A stretch of 64,000 bases of DNA, taken from Phanerodontia chrysosporium (lineage: Eukaryota; Basidiomycota; Agaricomycetes; Polyporales; Phanerochaetaceae). Position 1 is the first letter of the stretch; each line of letters opens with the position of its first letter. The notes under the pieces were generated by a model, which saw nothing but the letters and a program-made list of their open reading frames with translations, was not told the origin of the DNA and did not search any database. Both the position numbers and the translations under genes were made by a program. Shown here piece after piece: positions 12,441 to 23,999 of this stretch. The stretch is from NCBI GenBank assembly GCA_001910725.1, contig MJGA01000021.1:372001-436000 (forward strand), given 5' to 3'.

Positions 12441-13916
12441 ATGTCAGAGCAAACCGGTAAGTCACAGCGCGAATTGCCTCCCCGTCCCATCACTCATATA
12501 ACATACAGCTCAGGAATCTAAGGAGATAGTCCCCCTGCGGGGAACGGAGCATGGCGTTCCACAAGAGCTCGTCTACACCATCGTCTCCCACATCGCCGCA
12601 CCGGTGCAAGATGCAGACGGACGGCTTATACACAGGAAGGATCCACAGACGGTAAAGGATCTGTTGAATTTGACGATGGTCCACGCCTTCGAGGCCGGAA
12701 GCTCGCGTATGTTGTTCGGGTATCTGACCATCGGGAGTGGCGACCGCACTGTTGCAGCGTTTGCGGCCTTGACCAAGAGCTCCCCCCGAGTGGCGCGCTC
12801 TGTCGTTACCCTGGACATTGACTTCGACGACTGCGATATATACCGATCGGCGTCGATCGAAGACCTCGAGACCATCCTTGCGAACCTGACCAGCCTCAAC
12901 AAGCTGCGCATCCATGACAGTCGAGGCAACACGCGCCCGTCCATGCGCCGTAACACGCGTAAGGCGAAGTCTACCGAAGCTACGAACCGCACCCTCGATA
13001 AGCTCACCCTCTCGGCCCTTGACCTCGACGCCGTACTCGAGATCCTTCCTCTTTTCGACTCTGTGGTAACTCTGGAGCTAGAGGACATATTCTGCTCCCC
13101 CGTCCCCCTCTTCGGATTGTCAGAGGACTTTATTCCCCGCGAAATTCGTGTCAAAGATCTGCGCATCACCGGTTGCCACCCAGCTGTGGCAGGAATCCTC
13201 TCGAAGGCAGTTAGCACCCAATACCCCGTCGAGGAAATTGGGCTGTACAACATTTCGTTCGCTCTGGAGTATAACGCGCTGGGAAACATGCTACGCAGCA
13301 TTGGGAGGGATACAACCGCGATCAGGCTAGAGCTGACAAATCGGTGGGCGAGAAATCGTGCGTTGTGTCATGTATCCGACACATTCAGCGTAATGACAAG
13401 TATCGGTGTAGCCCACAGTATCCACCCCAAGGTGCTCTTTTCAGCGTTGGCAGACTTCTGGCAGCTGCGCACGCTTCACCTCTACGAAGACTCGGACGTG
13501 GTACGTTGCATTTGTGCGACACATTCTCGGATGCTGACTGCCACTTCCAGGCTGAGGATGAGACAGAGAAGCTGCTATTCTTCTGCATGATCCCTCATCT
13601 TCCCTCGGACCTTCACCGCTTCCGGCTCGTCTTCCGTTTCTACAAGTCCGTCGTGAAGCACCTGAGTTCGGATGCCCTCGCGTTCGCCATCGAGAAGTTC
13701 CTCGCCAGATACCCTCGCCTGTCAACCTTCGAAATCACCGTCGACCTTCGCGAGTACAACAACCCGATTGATCCTGCTGAGGAGGCACGGGAGGCTGTTG
13801 AGCAGCTGAAAGGGATGCTGTCCTACGTTTACAGAGACAGGGTTTCGTGGGTCACGGCGTGCTCGCCCTACTACGTCGATCTCACCCACCACAAGATCTC
13901 GCTGGGGTTGATCTAG
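12441..13916 (+). CDS. F-box/LRR-like protein, 457 aa, three exons
   Basis: Exons 12441-12456, 12509-13500 and 13551-13916 have good splice sites and give 1374 nt with no break. After a short leader (MSEQTG), the segment VPQELVYTIVSHIA resembles the start of an F-box, the part that binds Skp1 in SCF ubiquitin ligases. The rest has spaced leucine-rich segments (LDKLTLSALDLDAVL, LKDLRITG-like strands, FWQLRTLHLYEDSD), as in the many mushroom F-box/LRR proteins with diverged repeats. The C-terminus (RDRVSWV, HHKISLGLI) is also typical of that group. Unlike its neighbours it needs no frame correction. The F-box call is moderate because the motif is short; the gene model is strong. Confidence 0.75.
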
Positions 13917-15056
13917 GTTTGATCATTAATTCTGTACCCTATCACATATGCGCATTTAACGTCTTGTACAACGCTTGGTTTGGCTGAAACTGTATTCTCA
14001 GAGCTGTCGTCCAGTCGACCACGCTGCACGTCCATCACTTAGCGCTGGAAACTATGCAAATGCTCGTTCTACGGGAATACGAATGGTTTACGAGCTTGGA
14101 TTGATATTTGCCATGTGAATAGTAACGTTACACATGTACTGTAGCTATTGGAACGACCCTTAGAACCAGCTAACATATCGTGTGAAATGCTTTGCTAAGA
14201 GATGCGCCCACAAAGGTCGTCGCGAGGGATTGCCAGCGAAAGACCGTTCAACTGCTCAACTCTCAGTACAATGCTCCTCTACCTCTCCTGTCACACGGTT
14301 ATTGCGCTCGCTTTGTAACTACACGATCTCCTGATTCTTATCGTTGTCCGACTCACAGGATTATGCCGTCTCAAACACTATCTGCTCGGCAGGCTTCTTG
14401 CTCGCACAACACGAGCAGTATCCGAACTCTACAAGGCGAGTACTGGATTGTTGTTCACATTGATGAGGCGCACAGCATGCCTCAATCCAAGGATAAACTG
14501 AGGGAGTGTGACATCGTCCGGAACGTCCAGAAGAGGGCCGCATGGGGAGATGTTGCTTGTCAGGCGACAAGCAATGGTGGGTAGTCGAGTCCGGGTCTCC
14601 AGGTGACATGGAACGGATGGCTGTCCTACTTATACCTGGTCGACCCCGAGTACATTTCGAGCTAGGCATCATCCAAAGATCATGAGACTGATTTTCAGGA
14701 TGAGTAACGATTCACGGAGCACAAGGCATCGAAGGCGCATTTGGGCGGTGCGAGAGAATGATTCCGCATGATGTTGGCACCTTGTATGGCACACTACTTA
14801 GCAGATAAGACCGCACCTCTTGACACTGTGTCATGTATATCTGCGTCAGTTTGCAGGAATTGGTCGCGTGGAGGTGGTAAGGTTGCAGCAACTTGAACGG
14901 TTCTACCAAAGTCAGAGTGAGCTGGCGCTAATACGTGAGAACGACCTGCTATTTATGTCAGCGACGCCCGTTGCGTTCGAACCAATGTGGCCGCGGCTGC
15001 GCCACGCAACGTTGCATGCCACCTTCGATCTTCCAGGTGTAACTCACCACTACAAC
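13917..15056. other. Intergenic, no supported gene
   Basis: About 1.1 kb, noticeably AT-richer than the genes. A 130-codon open frame at 14192-14584 shows no domain and no splice-supported extension. The last 200 bp should contain the P5 promoter. Confidence 0.4.
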
Positions 15057-17717
15057 ATGTTCGAGTTGTCTCGTTTTTCAAGCCCAAACGACCCCATGTC
15101 GCACTATATCGTGTATCCATCCAGCTTATTTTCGCTGGACCTCGGGTACGCCTTGTGGTACCCAGAACCTCACAAGCGCACCGGAGAGCCTCAGATCGGA
15201 GACGTTGGATACGTGCACAAAGGGGCTTTTATCAGGCTGTTCAACATCAACACTTCTAAGCCCGAGCACAAAATCACCTGTTGGAAGCCTGCATTCGACG
15301 TTACGGAAACCGTTACTCCTGACGTCTTCATCGTCGACGATCGGGATAGACCGATCGCGCCCGGACACTACCCGAGTCATGGTGTGAGAATAAAGGATGT
15401 CCAGGGCTCACTCTCGTAAGCACGTCTGGTATCATTGTAGGTATGAACCTCTCTAACAGGCACAAAGGGCCGGCTTTTCCGACAGCGCCGCCTCCATAAG
15501 TGCGGGATACACTTGCAAAGAAACTCACGGGGCGCTCTTGGTGCTTCAGAGTGAAGCTCACTCCGAGGCAGTCTTTGAATGTCGTTTACTCAAGCTATAT
15601 ATGGCGCGCCAACACGAGCACTGGTGCGCCTACGCGCGGGATAATCTGGGTCATGAGGTCGAGGCGGAGGACATCGTTCTCGTTGGCGGTTGGGTAAAGA
15701 CCTCCGCAGACTGGGCCGCAATGGCGTTCAGCAACCTCATGAAGAAGCACTACGCTTCCTTATCAGCAAAGGTTGGTGGCTTCATGGGCGTGGAGTTGCT
15801 CGCATCGCGCACTCGAGTGCAGTCCGGCTCGAAGCTCCATCGAGAAGGGGCTGCATACTCTAAGCGTCGAGAGACCCGCTCTGAAGACGTCAATCGCGAT
15901 CAGTCCATCTTCTTGCGACGCTACAAAATCAAGCGGCGACTGGGATTGCTTAAGACTGTCGTTGCTGGCGCGGGATATGATCAACTGCCAGGCCAAGACG
16001 GGGAAGACAGCACTACCGCCATCTTGGCCGAAGAGAGGGCACCTTGTGACGGTATTAAATGGGTTCAAGATGGGGTGAGCGAAACTGTCAACGCGTGATT
16101 CGCCCGCTGACGACCGCATTACAGGTGGTAGACCCTCTAGACACAGTATTGGATTACATTCTAGAGGTGAGTTGGGCTCTTATAGTGCTGTTTCGCTTCC
16201 TGTATCTGATTTCTATCATGATCAAGGTCTCAGACGCTGATGTCGCTGTAGCGTATGATCAAGACATGGAGAGCATGGTTGGCGTGCGCATCTTCTATTC
16301 CTATGGCAAATACATCGACTGACTGCTCGAGTTCAGAGTGGCGCGTGGCCTCTCGACATAGCAACCTACCTCCGCAAGGTACAGCCACCCGTAGAAGTGA
16401 CCGAGAGATGTGCGTAACCTGAAATTCAGCCTTGCATACTGCTGATACAGGAATAGACGGTGCTATCTCCGTCTCTGAGCTGATAGCTCGCGAGCAGCTC
16501 CAGCGTGTACATCGACCATTGATTACCGCAGTAGACTTGCGACAATGGCCAAATATCACAACCAGCGAAGCCGGGACGTCTGCCTTGACTCCAGTTCAAT
16601 TCGGCGCGAACCCAAATATGTCCACCACCTTTCCTAGCAAGTGGCAGTACCTTGCCTTCGACCCCCCGCTGACCACGGATGGGACGCAGACGCCGGTCTT
16701 TGCTTCCTCGCCAGACGGTACCCTTCTGGCATCGACCAGCGGTGCCCGTTCAATCATCGTTTGGAGGCTCTCAGATGGACTCTCGATCCAGCGACTTCAG
16801 AGCGGGGGCCACACCGACGTCATCACTTCCATCGCCTTCTATCCGGACAACCGCAAGCTAGCCTCCGCTTCCGCCGACACTACTATAGCCGTTTGGGACA
16901 TACGGACTGCCCAAGTTCTCTTTCGACTGCTCGGACACAGTAATCCATTGACCACGTCCTTTTATCGACTGACGGGTTGCGCCTCATAAGCACTGCACCG
17001 GGCGGTATCAAGTTTTGGTGCGCGTCGACCGGCACGCCGATATGCCACTACTCAATCCCGTCTCGAGTCAAGCGGCTGGTGGTATCGCCCGACGGCTCTC
17101 GTCTTGCGGGACACGGTCGACGATCCGTGATATTGTTCAGCATCAATCCAGGGGAACCTATCGTGCAGCTCGCCGTCTTTGACGCAGCCGAAGTCCTCGG
17201 TGTTACGTTCGCACCATCGGGCGACTCGATGGTCATCCTCTCCATGGACGACGACCGCATGGGGGGACAGCGCGTTGTTGGAGGGCGGATATATAAGACC
17301 GACGGCAGCAAGAATGCCATAATGGCGCTCGAGTCGTACGCCGAGTTGCACCACGCGGCGTTTGCGCCTGATGGCAGCGAGCTCGCAGCCACGGCGTACA
17401 AGAGCACACCTTACATGTGGGACACTGCCAGGGACACACTCGACACGCCTTACAGCCTCGACAAACGCGTCACCGCCGTCGCGTACTCCCCCGATGGACG
17501 CTTCTTTGCTGCTGCTGGAGGACTCACCGGCATCGAGGAGGACGGGAACGTCAGAGCATGGAGCAGGCATTCTCAGGGACTTGTTATTGATCTCCAGTCG
17601 CCGCAGATAGACGTTGAGGAGATGCGGTTCCTCCCCGACAGCCGAAGGCTGCTCACAATATCGAAGCAGGGGACGGCGTGTCTGTGGAACATCGGGGATG
17701 CCCTCCGAGTGCGTTAA
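15057..17717 (+). CDS. P5: full-length N-module/WD40 protein, one apparent frameshift
   Basis: Exon 1 from the ATG at 15057 (MFELSRFS) has GYALWYPEPH, GEPQIGDVGY and GAFIRLFNI and stops at a phase-2 GTAAGC donor near 15411. Exon 2 starts at the acceptor before SAGYTCKETHGALL. It carries HEHWCAYARD, GWVKTSADWAAMAFS, DQSIFLRRYKIKRR and TVVAGAGYDQLPG. Mini-exons follow: DPLDTVLDYILE near 16130, DVAVAYDQDMESMVG near 16240 and ATYLRKVQPPVEV near 16370. The WD40 exon begins near 16445 (ISVSELIAREQLQR, LRQWPNIT). Blades end in IIVWRL, IAVWDI, IKFWCA, ILFSI, IYKTD, YMWDT, RAWSR and CLWNI, with LWNIGDALRVR before the stop. One base seems missing near 16945, inside blade 3. It is first of a same-strand trio with P6 and P7. 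Confidence 0.8.
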
Positions 17718-17986
17718 TCTGTGATTAGACAGGGGGCCCAAGTGTTGTCTTTGAAAAGAATGTGCCAGACAGTGTTTAACTCAATATTTGAATCGCCAAG
17801 TGTAGTTCTTTGTATGATAACGGAATTCTTGAGCGATCATAGTCCTAGCCACCTGGTCGAACCGTGGGAATAGGTCGACGGACGATGGCGCCCGTCGAAC
17901 GCGTACACCGATGCGGCGTTGACGGTTGTTCCTTAACCGCCTGCACAGGCCACATTGTTCTCCTTAGCGCCAACGTTACTGTCCCT

Positions 17987-20637
17987 ATGTTTGAGCTGCA
18001 GCGCTCTTCAAGTGCATTGGACCCTACATCACCCACATCGTGTACCATCGAGTCTATTTTCGCTCGATTTGGGGTACGCATTGTGGTATCCAGAAGTTCA
18101 CGACCCGACAGGAGAACCACAGATAGGAGATGTGGGATACGTTTATCGAGGGGCATTTGTAAGGCTGTTCAACATCAATACGTCCAAACCCGAGCACAAA
18201 GTCAGTTCCTGGAGACCGCCTTTCGAGTCACCGACCCACCGCCGGCGGACGTATTCACTCTCGACAAGCGGCAGAGCCCCATAGAGCCCGGCCACTACCC
18301 CAGCCACGGCGTCCGGCAGAAGGAAATTAGCGGATCGTTGTCGTAAGATAATTCTTGTTTCCGGATGTGGCGCATCTTGACATCAGTTTTAGGGCCGGGT
18401 TTGCGCAGTCATCCGCGAGCCTTAGCGCAGGATACACATGCAAGGAGACGCAGGGGGCAATGCTGGCGCTGCAGAGCCAGGCGTACTCCGAGCCGTATTT
18501 GAAAGCCTGCGGCTCAAGAAGTACATGCGCCTCCAACACGAGCACTGGTGCGCCTACGCGCGCGACACTCTCGGGCACGACGTGACCCCGGACGAGATCG
18601 TGCTCATTGGGGGCTGGGTAAAGACGTCTGCGGACTGGGCGGCCATGGCGTTTAGCAACTTTGTCAAGAAGCATTATGCGTCGCTCAAGGGGACGGCCGC
18701 AGGGATCGTGGGCCTCGAATTTGCGGGGTCGCGCGCGCGCGTGGAGTCGGGGCCAAGTCACACCGCCAAGGCAAGCAGTACGGAAAGCGCAGCAGAAACA
18801 CGAACAAAGAAAATAAACAAGATCAATCTATCTTCCTGCGAAGATATAGAATGAAGCGCAGACTCGTTGTGCTAAAGAAGATCGTGGCTGGCGCGGGCTA
18901 TGATACTTTGTCAGGAGACGAAGGCGGTGAGGGTGCCGGAGAAGGAGTCTCGGCGAACCCCGAGGCGGCGTATATCGATCGGTCAGACAACGGCGTGAAG
19001 TGGACCGAGAGCAGCGTATGCCTGCGTCATCAGTCCGCCTGAATGAATTTGCTAACAGGAAGATAGGTTTTAGATCCCTTGGATACTCTACTCGAGTATA
19101 TCTTGGAGGTAAGGCTACCTCCGGACTCCTCCAAAGCTCGGTCTGATTCGCAATTCAGGTATCTGAAGCAAGTGTCGCTGTAGCATACGATCAGGACATT
19201 GAGAGCATGGTCGGGGTGTGTTTTGCCTGTTTATACCTGAGGAACCGCCGCTAATTTTGTGAGGTGCCTATCAGCATAGTGAATGGCCACTAGACATGGC
19301 CACCTACCTTCGCAAGGTACAGCCGCCAGTTTCGGTCAAGGACCAATGTACGTCTTACACTGTGATCGTGTCATATGTCTAATACGTCGGCAGGCGGAAC
19401 AATATCAATCCCGAGCCTTCTGTCATGTCAACAAGCCAGAAGACTGGAAAATCGACTCATCAGGGCCGACGATGTGCGCCAGTGGCCAGGGATTACCTCC
19501 GATGGAGCAGGTGTATGCACAGAGACACCCGTCAAATTTACGGATAGGCCCAATCTGTCTCCTCACTTGCCAATGAAATGGAGGTATCTGCGCTTTGACA
19601 GTCCGTTCGCCACGCCAGAAGGCATATCAACGGTTCCATTTGCCTCCTCGAAGGACGGTCTCTATCTGGCTGGGATAACAGGCGAACTGCAAGTTACAAT
19701 CTGGCGGCTGTCGGACGGTCTGGCTGTCCAGAAGCTCGGAGAGGATGGTCACACGGCGCGAATGCTGACTGTTGCCTTCTCGCCTGACGGCAAGAGACTT
19801 GTCTCTGGAGCATCTGATACGCACGCTATCATTTGGGATGTGCGGACTGGGACCGTGATACACCGCCTCAGAGGCCATCGCCTCGCCATCGAGCACGTGG
19901 CATACTCGCCAGGTGGAGAGTACATCGTTACATCATCTCAAGACAGCTCCGTCAAGTTTTGGGACTCGAAGAGCGGCGCTCCGCTGTGCAACTTTCCCTT
20001 CAGCGAGTACATTCGCAAGTTGCTGTTCTCTCCGAACGGTTCCCGCTTCGCCGTCTGGATGGAGAGATGTGTGGCGTTGTTCGACACGACGCCCGGGAAA
20101 CCGATCGTCCGGCTGGCCGTCCTGAAGTCCTTGAAGGGACCGAAGGTCCTCGGCGTCGCCTTGTCTCCCAGTGGCGACCGATTGACCGTGTCAGCACGTG
20201 AAGACGACGATTATGGTGCTCACATCTACAATACGGACGACTGCGCGCTCGTCACACGCTTCGAGCTTCGTCGTGACCTTGGCGACGTCGCTTTCGCGCC
20301 CGACGGAGAGGAGATAGCGGGAGTCACCATGGATAGCATCGCCGTTACGTGGAATGTGCGCGATGGTACAGAACGCATGCAGTATCCTGCCAACCCTCCG
20401 ACGACTGCGGTCGCCTTCTCGCCAGATGGACGCTTCTTTGCTGTAGCGAGCGGCGAACGGGAGGGGTGGGTTCGGGCATGGAACAGGCACACTGGGGCGT
20501 TCGTTGCAGAGTTCAAGGGTCACGCTGGGGATGTGGATCATCTGCAGTTCCTCTCGGACAGCTTGCGACTGCTTGCCTACGCGAAGCAGGGGACGGCGTC
20601 TCTATGGGATATCGGCGACGCCCTTCGTATGCGCTGA
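17987..20637 (+). CDS. P6: N-module/WD40 protein, N-module with five apparent one-base losses
   Basis: The ATG at 17987 (MFELQRSSS) begins exon 1, which must be corrected near 18034, 18045 and 18219 to read PSSLFSLDLGYALWYPE, GEPQIGDVGY and GAFVRLFNI. Exon 2 (SAGYTCKETQGAMLAL, HEHWCAYARD, GWVKTSADWAAMAFS, IFLRRYRMKRRL, KIVAGAGYD) needs one base near 18491 and one near 18753. Mini-exons DPLDTLLEYILE (19070s), VAVAYDQDIESMVG (19180s) and MATYLRKVQPPV (19300s) are clean. The WD40 exon (about 19395-20637) is fully open, with blade ends TIWRL, IIWDV, KFWDS, LFDTT, IYNTD, TWNVR, RAWNR and LWDIGDALRMR. Damage is thus confined to the first 800 bp, mostly in C or G runs. The gap to P5 is 269 bp and to P7 246 bp. 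Confidence 0.75.
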
Positions 20638-20726
20638 GAGATCATATATCTACAATTTGTCTTTGTAGTCTCATTGTAGATGTCAAATCAATGTACGCAA
20701 CTCCAAGGGAGGTGACTGAGTTTAAC

Positions 20727-23600
20727 GTGCAAAGTGGCCACGCCACGAGTGGCCGTGTGAAAGTCAAAGAAATGACGCCCGGCCGAGGGCGCGCATCAAT
20801 CTCAACTTTGTCCGCGAGTTCGAGGAGAAACCAAGCTCCTCTAACACTACTTGAGACCTTCAGCACCGCCCCGCGTTGCAGACATGTTCAAGATTTATCG
20901 ACCGTCGCGGTCGCCCGAGATCCCGACTCCCGAGATTATTTACCCCAAGAGCATGGTGCTCCTCGGGCAAGGCTACGCACTCTGGTACCCCGAGCCGCAA
21001 GTCACCGGCGAGCCGCAGATCGGCGACGTGGGGTACATCAGCGGCGGCGCGTTCGTCAGGCTCTTCAACATCAACAGCACCGCCCCGGACGGCCACAAGG
21101 TCACGTACTGGGACGCGTCCTTCGAGGTCGTCCCTCCCTTGCCGCCGACGACCTTTCGCATCGATCGACGCCACAATGTGCTGGGGCCCGGCCGCTTCTG
21201 CAGCCATGGCGTGCACGAGCGCGAGACACGCGGGTCGATATCTGTGTGCGTGTCAGATCGCCTCGATGGCGCGCTGTTGCTGATTTGTTTTCTCGCAGCG
21301 CGGCCACCGCGGAGGCGGCCGCGGCGCTGAGCGCGGGGTACACCTGCAGGGAGGTGCAGGGCGCGCTGCTCGTGCTCCAGAGCCACGCGACCGCGGAGAC
21401 GATCTTCGAGAGCGCGGACCTGAAGCGGCACATGGTGCGCCAGCACGAGCACTGGTGCGCGTTCGTCCGGGACACGGTGCGCGTCGACGTCCGCCCGGAG
21501 GAGATCGTGCTCGTCAGCGGGTGGGCAAAGTCGTCGGCCGACTGGGCGGCGGCGGTCTTCAGCAACACGAGCACCAGGCACGAGGCGTCGCTGCAGGCGC
21601 AGATCGGCAGGTTCGTGGGCCTCGAGCTGTTTCACTCGCGCGCGCGCACGCTGTCGGGCCCGAGAGTGCCCCGGCAGGGCAGCAAGTACCCACGACGTGC
21701 CGATACCGATGAGGTGCTCAGTCAGGACCAGTGTATGTTTGTCAAACGATACCGGCTGAAGAAGCGACTCGGGGTCCTCCATCACATAGTCGCGGGCGCT
21801 GGTTATGACGAACCGCCGGTCGACCGCGAAGGCGGCCACGACGAAGGTGGCGCGGTAACTGACGAGACGGAACCTGAAGGGGTCAATGATTGGCTGATGT
21901 CCGAGAAGGTGGGTCACCGCATTGTAGGAGCGTCGGTGATACTAACCAAGATGACTGGTAGCCCGTGGATCCATTGGAGGTTCTTCTCGACTACGTCTTG
22001 GAGGTGCGCCATCGTCACCTGTGTCGGCATACGGCATGTTGATGGCTCCGCCAGGTATGCGACGCCAAGTACGCCATCGGCCGCGACGAGGATATCGAGA
22101 GTATCATCGGTGTACGTCGTCTGGACTCATCGTCGGATCTGCCATTCACAGTCTGTTCAGGGAAACGAATGGCCGATCGACTTTGCGACGTACCTGCGAA
22201 AGTCCCAGCCCCCAGTAGAAGTTGAAGACGACTGTGAGCACTCCTCTCAGCATCAGTGAGAGCTACCTGACGAAGCTTATGCAGATGCGTCAGTCTCTCT
22301 GCCGGATCTGATCGCCCAGGAGCAAAAGACCTTGGAGCGCCGCCGTGTCACATCGATGGACCTCGAGGACTGGCCACGGCTGAGCCACGAGGGGTGCGCC
22401 AGCTTCCACGACGCTAGAGCGACCTTTCCGTGGGGCACGCCGACCAGCAACTACGTCAGCGGAAAGTGGGCGTACCTGAAGTTCGCCGACCCCACCCGAC
22501 CAGCTGCCTCCGAGACCGCAAACTGTTTTGCCTTGTCGCACGACGGGACGCTGCTTGCGGCATCATGGCAATCCTGGATGGTTTGGGTGTGGAGGACGCG
22601 GGACGGCCTGAAGCTGCAACAACTCGAGGAGCTGTTAGTGCCGATTGGATACCCGGAGATACAGCAGGGCGCCGCGCGGACGATATCTGCACTGGCATTC
22701 TCAGTCGACGACGCGCGGCTCGCTTCCGGCTGGTCAGACGGCTCGGTGCTGATATGGAATGTCCACACTGGCGAGGAAGTCATCGGGTTGGCTGGGCATT
22801 CTGCCGCTGTGGCGACCGTGACGTACACACCTGACGGTGCGCGCATCATCACCGGCTCCATCGACGGGGCAGTCAAGGTCTGGGACGCACGCACCGGCTC
22901 CCCGATCTGCACCTACGCCTACGACGACCGTATCGAGGATTTCGTCTTTTCCAGAAATGGGACCCGCCTGGCCGTCAAGATGCGCCGCGGGATCGCGATC
23001 TACGACATGGGCAGCCCGATGGTACAACTCGTATTCTTCCAAGTGCGACACAGCGACGTCATCGCAGACCTCGCGTTCTCTCCAGACGGCGACCGCATGG
23101 TCGTTGTCGACAACGTTGGCTCCGCGCGCCTGTACCGCACGGATGGCGGGGAGGAGCCCCTGCAGCTGCATGGCCACCAGGGCCAGATCCGCTCGTGCGC
23201 GTTCTCGCCAGACGGGAACGAGGTCCTCACCGGCTCGTACGACTGCTCGGTGATCGGACATAGCGCGCACAACGGCGCGGTATACCGCACCCATGGGATA
23301 GGGACAGCAGTACTCGCGGTCTCCTACTCCCCTGACGGCGTGCTCACCGCCGCTGCTGCGCGAGACGGCAAGGTCGCGGTCTACAACAGTTTGACCGCGG
23401 AGTTCGTCGTCGAGCTTATGGGCCCGGTGACGGAGCTCTCGGGGCTGAAGTGGCTTCCAGACGGGCGGCGATTGCTGTCGTACGCGAGGGAAGGACCGCT
23501 TGTCCTGTGGAATATCGGTGATGTCCTACGGGTGCGCGGGGGTCGACAAGAGTGAGGAGGGGGATGGAGGCGGTAGGAGAAGAATGTAAACCTACCTGCT
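20727..23600. repeat. Inverted duplication 1, right arm (copy of 1590-4460)
   Basis: This plus-strand segment holds gene P7 and its immediate promoter and matches the reverse complement of 1590-4460. The shared region begins about 157 bp upstream of the P7 ATG and ends about 45 bp past its stop. The P6 3' flank immediately upstream is not shared, so the breakpoint lies within the 246 bp P6-P7 gap. Confidence 0.85.
20884..23555 (+). CDS. P7: intact reference member, N-module plus WD40, 804 aa
   Basis: Six exons (20884-21245, 21299-21908, 21962-22003, 22055-22111, 22161-22233, 22285-23555) sum to 2415 nt with no stop. Residues 1-121 hold GYALWYPEPQ, GEPQIGDVGY, GAFVRLFNI and GRFCSHGV. Residues 121-324 hold SAGYTCREVQGALLVL, HEHWCAF, GWAKSSADWAAAVFS, DQCMFVKRYRLKKR and HIVAGAGYD. 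Residues 325-338 hold DPLEVLLDYVLE, 339-357 YAIGRDEDIESIIG, and 358-382 IDFATYLRKSQPPVEV. From 383 on come LPDLIAQEQKTLERR and about eight WD40-like blades (ends VWVWRT, LIWNV, KVWDA, AIYDM, RLYRT, VIGHS, AVYNS, VLWNI), probably a protein-binding propeller. I see no signal peptide, membrane segment or nucleotide-binding P-loop, so it is likely cytosolic. The role is unknown; a sensor or scaffold is a guess. Its near-identical twin is P2. Confidence 0.85.
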
Positions 23601-23999
23601 GGTCAGAATAGATCGTCTGAATGATTTTTACCCCTCGGTCCTGCCGTGTTGCCAGATGCACCTTCCGAGCAGTTGCTCTGTTTACGCAGAATATGCGTGG
23701 GAATTGCGGAAAAGCAAGGGCCATTGTCCTTCGGAGCGCCCGTGAAGCAGACGCCCATCGGAGGTGGCCCGTTCGCGGGACGAACCCCGAGGGCTTATGT
23801 CGGTATACTTTCGTTGATGCACATTTTCCTGAACCCCACGAAACGGAAGTTTAGGACGTTGGATACATTTTCTAAGGAGGATTTATATCGCTATTCAATA
23901 CGTCTAACTGTTCCCGAGTATAATGTAACAGAAAGCGTGCTGGAAAATGTCCAGCATTGATGCATAGATCAAGTCGTTATGTGCCCTCATACAACGTTC
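23601..23999. other. Intergenic between convergent P7 and P8
   Basis: About 400 bp between two stop codons of converging genes, so it should hold both 3' untranslated regions. Nothing else was recognised. Confidence 0.4.

Noticed and set aside
14192..14584. 130-codon open frame as a gene
   Set aside because: No domain, no conserved start context and no splice-supported extension; it lies in an AT-richer intergenic stretch.
17987..18840. Calling P6 a dead gene on the basis of five frame breaks
   Set aside because: All five are single missing bases, most in C or G runs, no stop codon remains once they are restored, and the 1.2 kb WD40 exon is clean; a sequence error explains this better.
20349..22259. 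A 636-codon open frame read as a single-exon gene across P6 end and P7
   Set aside because: It runs out of frame through P7 exon 1 and through introns. Only its middle part (P7 exon 2) is real coding sequence.
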